Shown: positions 35,138-48,186, counted from the stretch's first letter. The stretch is 64,000 bases of DNA from Zygaena filipendulae (GCA_907165275.2 OU015654.1:2683501-2747500); one strand, 5' to 3'. Notes: generated from the sequence alone by a model not told the origin. Translations and numbers: made by a program.

Positions 35138-35183
35138 CAAGGAAGTTATAAGTACTACGTACGTAGTACTTATAACTTCCTTG
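35138..35183. repeat. 46-bp perfect palindrome flanked by 11-bp direct repeats
   Basis: The two halves, centred on ACGT|ACGT between 35160 and 35161, are perfect reverse complements over 23 bp each. ACACAGACCAA occurs at 35130-35140 and again at 35184-35194. It lies about 160 bp upstream of the TSR1 start codon and may fall in its 5' UTR or core promoter. Confidence 0.9.
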
Positions 35184-35661
35184 ACACAGACCAAACACAG
35201 ACGACACGCTGTTTTTTTTTCTCTTCTTTTTGGAGTTGGACTCAACACTGAGTGTTATTTGCCACTTTCATTTTTGGTATTTAGACCATAGGAAGCAAAG
35301 GTTAGGAACTCAAAACAATAATTACGAAGCATCGTTAAAAAAAATAACGTCTCTAGAATATAACCGTTTTGACGATGATTCTGCCAATGTTACAGTTTGA
35401 AAAGCCCGATAGCGTAGATATTTTTTATTTTGTCCTTGAAATTCTGTAATGAGCATATAACAACACAGAAAGCTATTAGGCGGTTAGTAGGCTACAACAT
35501 TGATAAAATAAAAATTAAAATACTTAAATAGGAAACTAAAGTGTTTATTTATTAGTCAACAGAAAAAGGGAATGATGGAATAGAACACCTGAGTAAGAAG
35601 AAAGTTTATATTGATTCGACGGGGGAAGTCAGGCGGAAGGAGATCATGTAAGGGGGCAGAC

Positions 35662-36287
35662 AATAGGGTACTTGCATGAATTTTTTTTTTCAGTCTATTT
35701 TAAAGATATATGGCCTACTTAAACAAAGCAAGAAAAAGAAAAAAATATATGCATAAATTAATTAAATAGAGCGTTTCAAAGTTCCTACTTTAGACTTTAC
35801 CGCCGAAACGCGGAATGACGTCACTTGTTCAAAATTACGCCTTATTAATCTGTGATAAAAATGTCACTGTCCTATTGACAGGGTCATGTGACACTGACAG
35901 ACAGATAACTTCAATATCCAAAAGCGAAATTAAGGTTGAACTGTGTCAATTTACTTCCAAAAGTTCCAATAAAGAATCGAAATGCATCTTACCGATGCAT
36001 TTTAAAGTAAAAAACTTCAGAAAATGGAAAATATGTGTTGACTGTATGCACTTAGTTTCTTTTGCCTTTTCTGAAAGAGGTAAATGTTTCCTAAAAAAAT
36101 AAAAGTGACGTCATGTGTCAAGATTGGTGTTTCGTTGCAACGTTCCGTTTCACAAAATTAAAAGTTGAATATTTTGGAAACTATTGAAATTTTTTTAGTA
36201 AATCTTTCACGATAACGCTTTTCTAAGGCTCTATTTTTGAAATATTGACATAATTTCTTATTATAAATTTCATGCAAGTACCCTATT
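35662..36287 (+). mobile_element. 626-bp MITE with AATAGGGTACTTGCATGA ends, copy B
   Basis: Same termini and full-length alignment with 11549-12184. The internal open frame 35815-36102 (95 codons) parallels the 97-codon frame of copy A. TGACGTCA near both 35815 and 36105 forms an inner inverted pair (AATGACGTCACTTG and AAGTGACGTCATG). Lies between TSR1 and Sec61 alpha. Confidence 0.88.
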
Positions 36288-36512
36288 TAGGACAGCTGAA
36301 AAATATGTCTAAAGTGCCTTCGTCTAGCCTTCACTCGCACCGAGAGTGATCCCGGATTCTCAATTTAGCCAGGAAAACATGGGAGCACACGTGTCCCAGG
36401 CGGAGACGAATAATGGTGGAAGTAACACTTTTGGGGAAGCTGCTATGTTTAAAGAAACGTGGTTAAAATGGGATAATTGGTTGGATTTCCCCAAAATGAT
36501 TTCCTTTAATAA

Positions 36513-36600
36513 TAAAAATTATGCCTTATTAATCCGTGGTAGAGATGTTACTGTGGTTTTGACAGGTAACAAGTGACGTCATTCCGCGTTTCGGCGGAAT
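36513..36600. repeat. Rearranged fold-back piece related to the 630-bp MITE
   Basis: AATTATGCCTTATTAATCCG and GATGTTACTGTGG match the forward sequence of the MITE interior, whereas the following AAGTGACGTCATTCCGCG and TTTCGGCGG are the reverse complement of the sequence that normally precedes it. The two parts thus face each other, unlike in copies A and B. Confidence 0.6.
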
Positions 36601-36875
36601 GCACCGTCCATGGAATCACCATGGAATACATAATTTTATGTGTTGTCATTGTAAATTATTTATTATTGTCTTGGCAACATTAGGAACGCCAACATCACAG
36701 GTCACGTGACGTGACGTTGGGGACGTGTCATTCGTAGACAGCTCGCTGGCGGCGTTGCGCACATTCATTTTTGTGAAACCCCTTTTGGGTACTACTAATG
36801 AACAAAAGTTGAATGGTTTTAATCGTATTAAACAGTGAATATAATAGCTAGGATAGTTAAAACCTAAAAGTCAAA

Positions 36876-39800
36876 ATGGGAAGTGAGTATCTTTGTTAAA
36901 ATTTGTTGGAATTACTGTGCGTTGCAATCGATACGTATTTCATATTTTATCCTGTGATTAATGTACCAAATTCGATATGATGTGATAAACGTGAAATATA
37001 TCAATGCATTTCGTATGTTTACAGTCAAATTTCTCGAAGTTATAAAGCCGTTTTGCAGTATATTACCGGAAATAGCCAAACCAGAAAGAAAGGTAATACT
37101 CCCAAAATCACTAATTTCGACCGATATATCCCTTAAAAAAGCGACCCTAATACTTTTAATCACTTAATGTAGAAATTTAGAAGCGATTTACACCCTTTTT
37201 CGTTTTTGAAAGTAAGTGAAAGTGTATGTGCTTGCCTATACATTTTCAACTACCTATCTAGGGTAACTGTAAATTCTACCTACTCCAGCCTTAACTCAAC
37301 GTAAATGTATTGTATTTCAGATCCAATTTCGAGAGAAAGTATTATGGACAGCAATTACTCTATTCATTTTCTTAGTATGCTGTCAGGTAAGTCATTGTTT
37401 AATATTGTCCATATGTTTGGCCATAATCTTATTCATAACCAGTTCTTAGTTATCCTATTACATGTCATGTTTTAGAACATTTCCCTTCCCCAAAACAAGC
37501 CCTTGCTTAAAGTTATTAACAAAAATAAATAGTACATAAATTATACACAGCAAAAATCCAATTCAATAAATAAAAAAAAAACTATCTACAATATTATGTC
37601 TTTTCTATTCTTTAGAATCTAGGTATGCATGGTCAGCTCCTAAACTATGAATAATCTTTTGACAATTGTAAAAGTTTGAAAAAACTTAAAAAAATTACAT
37701 AAAATTATTTTGATTCTCACTCTACTTTTAGTCTAGGATGTCTATAGTCTAAGTCCTATTGAGTATATTATATACTTAAAATTGTATGAAACTATACAAG
37801 TGTAACAAATGTAAAAATGTGTACATATACATTATACATATTATAATGAAATTATACAAAGACATCTTATACAATATACTAAGTTGTGATAAAGGATAAA
37901 GGCAATAAATAATCTGTTCATATTATTAGCAATTGCCTACTTACTAACAGTAATATAATACAGGTAATTAAAGTATAATAGGTATACTGACAAGTATCTC
38001 TAAGACTGGGTTTGGGAAAAAATATGTATAAACTATTGGTTATACATAGTAAAAACAAATTAATTATTTTTAAAAGGATGTTGTCTGAAAAGAAGCACTG
38101 AAAGAACAGCCAATAATTTTTCAGATCCCCTTATTTGGTATAATGTCCTCGGACAGTGCGGATCCTTTCTACTGGATCCGTGTTATCTTAGCTTCAAACA
38201 GAGGTACCCTTATGGAGCTTGGTATCTCACCAATTGTCACATCGGGTCTCATCATGCAACTGTTGGCTGGCGCAAAAATCATTGAAGTTGGTGACACACC
38301 AAAAGACAGAGCTCTCTTCAATGGTGCACAGAAATGTAAGTTAACAATTTTAATGACAATCCAAAGTATGATTGATTTTGTAATACCATAAAATATTGAA
38401 TTTAAATTTTTCACAAGTAGGGATGCCTTTTTCTTGTGTCGTTAGCCCATGCTGCAGTAAGCTCTATCCAGGGAGGTAGAAGAGTGTGATATAAATTTTT
38501 TACAATCTATTTTCCGACTAAATATTTGTAGTTTGTGTTTCCTGTGAATATTACAATAATTTTTTTTTACATCATGCTTGTTTCAGTATTTGGTATGGTT
38601 ATAACGGTAGGCCAGGCCATAGTGTACGTAATGACGGGCATGTATGGCGAGCCCAGTGAGATCGGTGCTGGGGTGTGTCTGCTCATCATCATCCAGCTCT
38701 TTGTGGCCGGCCTTATCGTTCTCCTACTTGATGAGTTGCTCCAGAAAGGTAAGCACAAAAATTAAATAAAAAGGAAAGTAGTCAAGTAGTAATAATAATG
38801 CTTAGAGATTATCACACAACACTACCTAACTAATTAGAGGGCTTGTATCGTGTGCTAAACAAATTGTCATAAAAACATACTTCCACAAATCCAGCTTCAA
38901 GGTAAACACAAACATTCTTCACACTGTGGTATTTTCTGTCCATGACTACATGTGGGGACTTACTTTGAGACTCTAATTGTAAAATTGAAAAAAAGATTAA
39001 AAAAAAAAATTGATGTTGTTTTACTATAAAACATGAGCAACAGCTTGTTTACAGAGTCCTGACTCCTGCTAAATGAACTAGTACCCCATGAAAAAATATA
39101 ACTGACACTAGTAAAACCGCAGGAAAAGTTGGAGATAAATAAAGTAACCGAATAAGTACTATAAAGAAAATTTGTAATTTGGAATGTAATCAGAATGTAA
39201 AGCTTACTATACATACAGTATCTGAATATATGAATGACAAATTCCCATGGGATTGAGCAGCCCTTAATTTTAATTTTATTTATTTATGCAGTTATATTCC
39301 AATATTTTATAATTTTATTGTAAATTTACAATTTCAAGTATGTTGCACAATGCACATTAATAAATTATAATTTTAATTCTAATTGTAATCTGTGACATAT
39401 TTCAAGAGTTACCTACAAAATAAAACTAGACTGATTCTGAATGATTTTTCACCAGGATATGGCCTCGGCTCCGGTATTTCCCTGTTCATTGCTACCAACA
39501 TCTGCGAAACCATTGTGTGGAAGGCGTTCTCCCCAGCCACAGTCAACACTGGTCAGTATATTATATTTTATGGTTTTACTACACTAATTACCGGTACTTT
39601 AGCAGTTCTATTTTCAAATTATGGATGTTGAATTTGACACTGTTACGATTCATCAAATTCTTTGCTCAACAACATACCATAAAAAAAAAAGCCCTAAAAT
39701 TTAAGAAAAAAAACACTATCGAGAAAATGAGGAGGTTTGAAATGGTGGGAGGCTGAATTCCGCCATTTTATATAGCCCCTATTCTTTTGTGACGGCGAGT

Positions 39801-42800
39801 GACGTTGGTGCCGATGCGCAGGTCGCGGCACCGAGTTCGAGGGCGCGGTGATTGCGCTGTTCCACTTGCTGGCGACGCGGCCCGACAAGGTGCGCGCGCT
39901 GCGCGAGGCCTTCTACCGCCAGAACCTGCCCAACCTGATGAACCTGCTCGCCACCGTGCTCGTGTTCGCGATAGTCATATACTTCCAGGTGAGTTGGAGG
40001 CGGAGGGCGGGGCGCGGGGCGATAGCTCGGTGAAGGTCGCGGGACGCCATTGTGTGAGGTTCGTAGTAGTAATAGCCTTCGGCTAGCTCAAATAAAAGAT
40101 AATTTTTTGTAATTTTTGAGTTGCATTTTTCATAAGCTAGGTAAGTCTAATTCTATCTGTAAAAAGTATTTTAAATATCAAAAGAACAGATTATAAAAAA
40201 ATAAAAAGTTTTAGAAATGAGGCGGGATATCATAACGAGTGGCATATAGCCGCCTCGTTACATCACAATTGGATGCGGGAAGCGTTGGAGCGGTCGTTGT
40301 GGGGATCCTTGGACTACCAGTGGACGTCTTTCGGTTGAAATGAATAAATCAAAGCGAGTTGGTTAGGGCCTAGTGCCTGGCTAACTAGCTACTGCAGTCA
40401 AGTTGAAAATTTGTCACCAAGCATCTAAGGGTACAGGGAACTTGAACGCTAGTTAGCCACACCGTTACTTAAAAACAGGCGTGTCATGGTCAAACGGTTA
40501 GCCTAATTAAAACTTTAAAAAAAGACACTTCAAAAACCGAATTCACACAGACAAGCACACATTTTGTGCTGTAAAATATCATCTAAATATAATGTGATTT
40601 AAAAAAAAAATTGATATGAGAGTGCGAAAAATAGGGCAAAAACTGATTGCAGCATTTAAAGTTAATATAAACTAAATGTTTTGCAATACTGTGAATACGA
40701 ATATTGAACTCTAACACATAATATTATATCGAAAAATTTCTTTCATTTTGCGACACATACTAATGCGGATTTCCCCGTCGGCTCGTGTGTCGGCAGGGCT
40801 TCCGCGTGGACCTGCCCATCAAGTCGGCGCGCTACCGCGGCCAGTACTCCTCGTACCCCATCAAGCTGTTCTACACCTCCAACATTCCCATCATCCTGCA
40901 GTCGGCGCTCGTCTCCAACCTCTACGTCATATCGCAGGTAACGAAATGTCGTGCAACTATAGAATAATTGACAACATTTCAATTTTTTTCCTGTTTTTTC
41001 ATGCCAAAAAAATAGTATTACTCTACAGTAGAAAATGCTATCTACCGCCTCTGGTTTTATTCCACAAAATTTGAGATTCCCTCGAGAACTCTTAAAAAAA
41101 GCATGCCAACCCACATTTCCGATGAAACGTGTTAAAAAAACCATGATAATAATAAAAACCATTTATTTGCCTAAAAGAAAAACAATCATAAAATATGTGT
41201 AGGGTAAAACCCGGATAGTTGCCACACTTTTCGAAATCATTTTATATCTCCCAGTACATAAATCAAAATATTTTATTTTTAAACTGCCAAATACTTTGGT
41301 TCTTTATCTACAAATTTATTAAATGTAAAAGACATTATCTTTGAAATTTCCAGAGTATTAGCGATTTCTACGGATCTCTACTTTTTGTGACATCTATCCC
41401 ATATATGGGATAGTTGCCTAGTCCATATAAATTACATTTAGGATAGACGACCCGCCGGGAAACAAGGCATCTATCTCGAAAAATCTTTGATCGCACCTTG
41501 CGTTCCTGTGCAATCGCACAGAGACATGAGACGCGGTCCACTTAATAGTAGTTGGAAAGTCTTTTGATAGATAAATAAAATAGCACGCGATTCATCTGCG
41601 AAACTAGAGTAATTACGATCGGGGCAACTATACCCCCAGGGCAACTATCCTGGTTTTACCCTACATGCCACCAAAATTAAAATTTTTACTCATGTTTATC
41701 ATTAAGGATAATGTAGATGGATATATGATTTCATCATTTCAAATTGTGACTCGTACTTATCTTTAAAAAAAATTGTTCTAAACGATAAAAATTTTGAATT
41801 TAGTCAAAATAAAGGATTTCTATCGTGAGTCGGGAGGGGGGAAATTTTACCCATTGCCTTCCCATCCGTGTCTTCGTGATAAAGATTGCATTAGTGGTGT
41901 AGAGTAAAACTACTACTTAGAAAACCAGGAGACACGTATTTTTTCTTTTCCCGAAATTTTCGTTCTAAGTTATTCAAAAATTAATTTGAAATGTTGAAAA
42001 TTTTAAAATTCATGTCAGGATGAACATATTCATTTCCTTTGCCCCACTTGACATAGCAAAAAAAATCGGGAATAAATTTGTCTAACAGAATAACATTGAC
42101 ACTTCATTTGTTAATTTAGGTATACATGGTGAGCGCAAAGATATTAACGGTGTACATCCTAACTTTAGACCTCACGAAGTTTTTGTTGAATATTTCGTTA
42201 AATAAGTAATAAAAAGGTCTAAAAAATGTGTCCGGTGATATTTAAACAAATATCTCGAAATGGTTTTTGATTTAAAGTACCTATTTAAATGTTGTCAATT
42301 ATGGGCAACCCACCCAGTGCTGCAGGCTTTTATCGGGTTTAATCCCAAGCAACGGGTTGATTGCGAATCAATACGTGCAAGTACAAAAGTATGTAAAAAA
42401 ATATAGCATCCATGTAACTTACGCACCACGTCAGAAGTTTTCTGACGTGACGTGAAATAAATGAATTTGTAAATCAAAAAGCAAACGGAATCAGTACCAT
42501 CTATCGTTTATATTGAGTCAAATAAGTCGGATATTCTATTTAAAAAAAAGAGCAACATCTAGTTTGACAGCGCCACATGTGCGTCACAGTGTCTGTGAAA
42601 GTGAAAGGTATAATCTCGTATCGGAGTCTGTATCTTTGAACGCACGTCACGTCGCGCAGAAACTACTAAATTGATTTTAATAAGATGCTTTTTTTCCTAG
42701 TCCACTTATTACACGCCTTTTTATTTTACAATTGGTAGAAACATTGTCATTGGCAAATTGTAATGGGCATGTTGACTATTTTTTATATAATTTTTTTTTA

Positions 42801-44152
42801 GCCCGTCTTGTAGATTAATAAAAATATTGGACACGTATTTTTTCTTTTTTTACGTAATCAAAAAATAACGGCGATATATTGAGTTGAAATTTCGCTAGAC
42901 GTCACTATTCGGACAGTTTGTATGGCGGTTTTAGCGGTTAGTGACGTCACGACCCCCTCACCCTAAACTTTATTGCGCTTTACCTCTGTATATTTTAATT
43001 TATTTGAAAAAGCAAAAAATACGTGCCTATTGTTTTTTTTATTTTCTAATTGACGGACTAATTAGAATTTTGATTTTCAAAAGTAGTCATCATCCCCATC
43101 ACGCCAATAATTAAAGAAGAAGAAGAAGAAGCCTTGACCATGTGATGACCTTGATCCTAGATGTTAGCGGTGAAGTTTAGCGGCAACTTCCTGGTGAACC
43201 TGCTGGGCGTGTGGGCGGACGTGGGCGGCGGCGGGCCGGCGCGCGCGTACCCGGTGGGCGGGCTCTGCTACTACTTCAGCCCGCCCGAGTCGCTGTCGCA
43301 CATCGCGCAGGACCCGCTGCACGCGATGCTCTACATCTTCTTCATGCTCGGCTCCTGCGCATTCTTCTCCAAGACGTGGATCGACGTGTCCGGCTCGTCG
43401 GCCAAAGACGTGAGTTGTTCTGTCTGTTTATCCTTCTTGGTCTAAAATTTAAACTATGCAACGAATTTGTATGCAATTATGCACTATTATTTTACAGAAT
43501 TTCTTATGGATGGTTTTATAATCCTTTCCTTATTATTATAAATGTGAAAGTGACTTTGATTGTTTGTTTGTTACGCTTTCACGCTTCAACGGCTCAACCG
43601 AAGACCATGAAATTTTGCATACACGTTGTCAGAGATTCAGAGAAGGACATGGGATTTTTTTATTCCAGAGTTCCCTCGGGAACTCCGAAATTACCGCGGG
43701 GACAGCTAGTTACGTATAAAAACGTCTTTGTCTATGATTTGATTACGTCTGTAGTGAGGTTACACATTCGTAGCATGATAATTGTCTGTGACGTGGTTAC
43801 GTCTGTGGCGTATTACTGAAGTATACTAAAGCTTCGTTTATGTAAACACGATCCTAAAGCGAACCGTCGCGTCCGCTCCGTTGTCCAGGTGGCGAAGCAG
43901 CTCAAAGAGCAGCAGATGGTGATGCGCGGCCACCGCGACAACTCCATGATCCACGAGCTCAACCGCTACATCCCCACGGCGGCCGCGTTCGGCGGCCTCT
44001 GCATCGGCGCGCTGTCCGTGCTAGCCGACTTCCTCGGCGCCATCGGCTCCGGCACCGGCATCCTGCTCGCCGTCACCATCATATACCAGTACTTCGAGAT
44101 ATTCGTCAAGGAGCAGGCCGAGATGGGCGGCATGAGCACGCTGCTCTTCTAA
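36876..44152 (+). CDS. Sec61alpha: Protein transport protein Sec61 subunit alpha
   Basis: Ten coding exons: 36876-36882, 37025-37092, 37321-37386, 38125-38335, 38587-38748, 39456-39551, 39822-39988, 40797-40937, 43161-43409, 43889-44152; 476 codons plus stop, exactly the usual animal length. Exon 1 contributes only 7 coding bases (ATGGGAA), which join exon 2 to give [13 protein letters not shown]. Diagnostic blocks are [17 protein letters not shown] with the plug helix, [87 protein letters not shown] and the end [10 protein letters not shown]; ten membrane segments are expected. It forms the protein-conducting channel of the ER membrane with Sec61 beta and gamma (family knowledge). Exons 2-4 are AT-rich and CpG-poor, exons 7-10 GC-rich. 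Introns carry MITEs (41201-41664, 42765-43096) and a Helitron-like module. Confidence 0.98.
41201..41664. mobile_element. ~460-bp MITE with GTAGGGTAAAACC ends
   Basis: Left end GTAGGGTAAAACCCGGATAG and right end CTATCCTGGTTTTACCCTAC are inverted repeats over about 25 bp (through TTGCC) with one mismatch. Target duplication is unclear. No protein frame. Located in Sec61 alpha intron 8. Confidence 0.8.
42765..43096 (+). mobile_element. ~325-bp TGACGTCA MITE, copy 3
   Basis: GGGCATGTTGACTA start, central GACGTCAC pair around TTTGTATGGCGGTTTTAG, right end AGTAGTCATCATCCC. It ends about 65 bp before Sec61 alpha exon 9. A GAAGAAGAAGAAGAAG run follows directly. Confidence 0.88.
43525..43710 (+). 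repeat. Helitron-like module, plus orientation, in Sec61 alpha intron 9
   Basis: Starts near CTTATTATTATAAATGTG, has TTGTTACGCTTTCACGCTTC, GGCTCAACCGAAGACCATGA, GTTCCCTCGGGAACTCCGAA and ends TTACCGCGGGGACAGCTAGT. Complete short copy; the usual GGTGAAACCGCGG segment is shortened by an internal deletion. Confidence 0.7.
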
Positions 44153-46000
44153 GCGGTGAGCGCGTCGCGCGTGTGCGCTGCGCGACGTGTGCGCCCGGCG
44201 GACGCTGCGGCGGGCTGGTGACGACGACGTTGGTGGACGTGTCAATAGATGGCGCTGTTATCAAGTACGAACACGCGCCGAAGATTAATAATAGATGGCA
44301 GCATATTGAAACACGCTACTTTGTCCGAAATGGCGTATTTGAAATCAATGTTTGCGAGTACGCTCTACTATTTCTTTTTACCGATGCCGCGATGTAATAT
44401 TGAAATGATTTTAATCTATTTTCATCCGTGATTCTGTGTGATGATTTAGCGAAATATTAAAGTGATAAGGAATTAGAAATATCGAATAAGAAATTTTTAT
44501 AAAATATTACATTTTCTAGAGTGAAACTAGTGCAATTAAACAAAGGCTAGGAGACTCTTAGAGAGGCGTCTGTGAAAATTTAAAAAATAAACTTTATATG
44601 CGGTCTATATTCATTATTAAGACCTGGGAAGTACAATATTTGCTTTTTAATATTTCTTGTTGAAAGTGGAATATTTCGTATACTTACAAGAAAATATATT
44701 TTTCAATCGAACCATAATATTATCTAAAATCGTCGTCGTCACCGGCTCTCCAATGTTCGTATGGGAAGCAATATCGTAGCATTCACCTGAGGATTTTTAC
44801 TTTATATTTTGTAAATGGCCGGTGCGCGCGGTCTGCGCCGACGCGCGGTGTTGTGTGCGCGTGTGTGGGTAATGTGTTATTTATATGAGCAGAACTTTAT
44901 ATAATAAAAAATAAAAATAATTTACAACAAGTATCAGTTGTTTCTGTCGGCCGACACGCGGGTGTTTCCCGTTCGCCCGGTCCGCGCACGGACCGATCGA
45001 TCGACTCGATGGGTTGTTTTTTTTTACCGATCGCCCAACGGAACTATGGTCCATGGCAACAGGACCAAAGGGGTTTTTGATACATGCAAATTTAATTTTT
45101 AATTGGACTATGGTCTAATTTTTCAACTGTCGAAACGTTTGTTTCTCAGTTAAACAAAGAGCGACGTTAGACACTTTACAGAGACGTCATACAGCTCGTG
45201 TCGTCCTTAGGTCAATATTATAGAGCAATAACCTACGCCCGTAGGTAGAAAGATCGTAGCAAGCGATGGTTCTTTGTCTCTGCTTACGACGTAAGCCTTA
45301 TGTACGTACAGGCGGATCGATTTAGGTTTATATTATTTTTAAGCAATTTCTACATTCAAAGTTTACAAAAATATGTAATTTGCAGCGCAACATAAATTTT
45401 AGTATTCGATTTTTAATTTTGATCCACATTAATCATTGGTCCTCCTAATTTGATCCTATTAGGAAGACCAATGAAAAACATCTCATAGGGTTGACTGATC
45501 GGTTTTACGGACGAATCATGGAGAATCACTCAAACCTCTAATTAGAACTCCATCCGTAGTCTAATGCTTGTGTTTCCTATCTTTTACTTTATAGTTGTTG
45601 TTTTTATTTAGTAAGTCAAATCTCTGACTATTGTCCAACTTTGTTAAGATTTTCTTTCAAAACTTAATTTTACGTTAAGTTCTAGTTGGATATTTGGTTT
45701 TGCTAAACGAACCAATATAATGTAATAGCTAAAGTATATACACTGTACTTATATATGTTATGTTGTGAATTTATTTTCATAGTTTTGACTTTAATATGTC
45801 TCGCTTTCTACTTTTGTTACTGTGATAGATGACTTTTAATAGATAACGTGCACTATCTTCATGACAGTTTCAGTAAATTAAAGATGTTCAGATTTATTTC
45901 GGTATATTATTTAAACAGTTTTAGTACAGAAAGGCCAAGATTTTTTCAACAGATTCATCTTTGGCCTAAGCCTTTGCATTTCTGACATAATTATGTCCCC
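44153..46000 (+). other. Sec61 alpha 3' UTR and downstream spacer
   Basis: Polyadenylation-like AATAAA lies at 44586-44591 and again at 44903-44908, giving likely 3' ends near 44.61 or 44.93 kb. The 44820-44870 stretch is GC-rich with GT-rich GTGTGCGCGTGTGTGGG, a possible downstream element for the first site or part of the longer UTR. After 45 kb no gene was recognised. A short inverted repeat is seen at 45435-45472 (CATTGGTCCTCCTAATTTGATC ... GGAAGACCAATG). Confidence 0.5.
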
Positions 46001-46693
46001 AATGACGTGGCAGGTTTCACAAAAGAACAGAACTTGAGTTGTGTAACTTTATTCTCCTCACAAAACATGCAAATACAAGGACAAAAAAATATTCACCACA
46101 AATACTCCCACCAAAAAATCTTACAACAAAACTTCACTGCTACATTTCCATTATAATAATATATTCAAATGGTAACAAATAAGATAAACAACTGCATTTA
46201 TTATATGAATAGGAAATTTCACCCGCCGGCCGGGCTTGCAGATTATGTATGAGATCCAAATAAGAAATCCGTCAGTGCCGAAACCAAAATAAATAAATCC
46301 AAATAAAAGTACAATTGATGTATATGTATGGCACAACATTAATACATTTTATAAATGTACCTTACATATAATAGGCACTTTCAATCAGCTATGCAAGGAA
46401 TCATCATTTATTGCTTCGAATCTAGTCGGGCGCGGGCCCGCGGCTGCGTCGGCTCTCGTCGAATCTACCATTTTGACGCCTCTCGGAAGACTATTTAGCT
46501 AATTAAAAAATATACTCGTAAATTCGATCCCGCTTTTGAACTTTGCCCGGTTTGCACTTTTGTTAATGCGACGAGTGATTCAGTATTGTTATACCCAGCG
46601 ATTATTACTCGTGACAAGTTTTGTTTTTCAGTTCCAATATTTTTGCTGAATCGAATTGCTGAACAGTATTCGACACTTCGCACTACAATTATG

Positions 46694-46875
46694 TACAGTG
46701 GGCCACATAGACAAGTATACCACCTTTTAAAATTTATAATTTTTGTAGTCTGTATGACGTTAAAAGTAGTCGTTTTTGCAGCTCCAATATGTTTTTCGGA
46801 TACAAGCAAAACCAAATTTCATACAGACGTTTTACAAATACTATAAATTTTAAAAGGTCTATGTGGCCCACTGTA
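46694..46875. mobile_element. Tc1/mariner-type MITE, copy 2
   Basis: TA, then CAGTGGGCCACATAGAC, and at the right CTATGTGGCCCACTG, then TA: terminal inverted repeats with a TA target duplication. The interior repeats CGTTTTTGCAGCTCCAATAT and GACGTTTTACAAATACTATA of copy 1 (10736-10970), but shorter. Confidence 0.87.
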
Positions 46876-48186
46876 TAAATCACTTAATGCGTACACTAAG
46901 CAAGCGAAGTGCAAACTGGGCTAAAGCTAAACTTTCGTATTCTGTACTTTATGGTGAAAACTGTTAGTTCTGCTGTTGACATGGTTTTTTGAACATAACA
47001 CACAAGCGACTCTCATAAAGCGGTTATTATTCCATCTCATATATGAAATTTTAAATAACCCTAAACTATTTCTATGCAAATTAACATTAAAATAACGTTT
47101 TTCTCTATCATATAAAAACGACCAATCGTTACATCCCACTTTAGATACTCCTTTCCGTTGTAATATTATTCACAAAGTTGTTATTTAATTATAGCTTTTT
47201 CATATAGGATCGTTTATATACGCACTTCTTGCTACAATATGCACATTATTATATCTAAATATAGTTATTGATTATCATTTATTTATCGCATTACCGTGCG
47301 TCAATAATTAAATTAAAAAATATCAAAACCAAAGAAATAACAAATGTGTGATTGGGAAAACATTTAATTAACAATAATTTTGTGGGGAGAAAAGTGAAGA
47401 AAACAAATTGTATAAAAAAAATAAACAGTGCCAATTAATGTATTTACTAACCACGTGAACCGAAATCACTATAATCCATTTAGTATGAAATAAAGTATAG
47501 TAAGTAAAGCCCTTTTGAATCACCTCCGAGAAAGGTCAATCCGTCGTCGAAGGTCTGTAGATATAATAAAATTAAACTAAGCGCAAATGTCCAAAATAAA
47601 ATGAACTTACGCATAAATTTATAACAAAAATTAACAACGAAATTTTAGGTATCGCGTTTAAAACAACTTCAATTGCATTCATAAAAACTGTTCGCTTTCT
47701 TTGAAAAAAAAAAAACTTATACTTTCTTTTGTCGCGATAGTTCAGTATATTTTGGTATTTTGAAACATTCAAGTGAATTATTATAAGTTAGGTGTAATAT
47801 TATCAACTACAAACTAGTGATTTAACTATTCAAATCAATTTTCTAAAACTGTACACTTAATAACTCCTACGATCCAAAACTAGTGGAATTAGTAATTTAG
47901 AATAATATAGAGGGCTATAATACCTAACCCGCCCCACCGACCCCCTTGCCTGCAACTCTAATTATATCGATGCTTCTATAAATACAATCGTTACTAAAAT
48001 ACATAGCAGCAATTTTATAATACAAAAATAATTAAGCTCAACATAATATAAAGAAAATATTGAGACATGTTTACTGAAAAAATTCAAAAGCAACATTCGG
48101 ATAAAACCGCATTAATTTATATAAACGAAACCATCGCGACATGAGTTCTCTCAATCTAAATTATACAATGGCTGTAATTTTATAAA

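Larger units (their letters stand above)
34977..36875. promoter_or_regulatory. Head-to-head TSR1 / Sec61 alpha intergenic region
   Basis: 1.9 kb separate the start codons of two divergent housekeeping genes. It holds a 46-bp palindrome beside TSR1 (35138-35183), a 626-bp MITE (35662-36287), a piece related to that MITE (36513-36600), and a repeat-poor stretch of about 230 bp with GTCACGTGACGTGACG (36702-36717) before the Sec61 start. The E-box-like CACGTG and CRE-like ACGTGACG half sites here are candidates for the Sec61 promoter (inference). No TATA box was recognised. Confidence 0.45.

Noticed and set aside
36346..36576. 76-codon frame (MIPDSQFSQENMGAHVSQ...) before Sec61 alpha
   Set aside because: Its C-terminal third is the MITE-derived fold-back segment and the rest has no recognisable similarity. 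It could be an upstream exon, but no evidence supports this.
46425..46490. Short GC-rich minus-strand frame starting MVDSTRADAAAG
   Set aside because: About 28 codons, no splice partner in phase with midnolin, which has its own stop at 49062.
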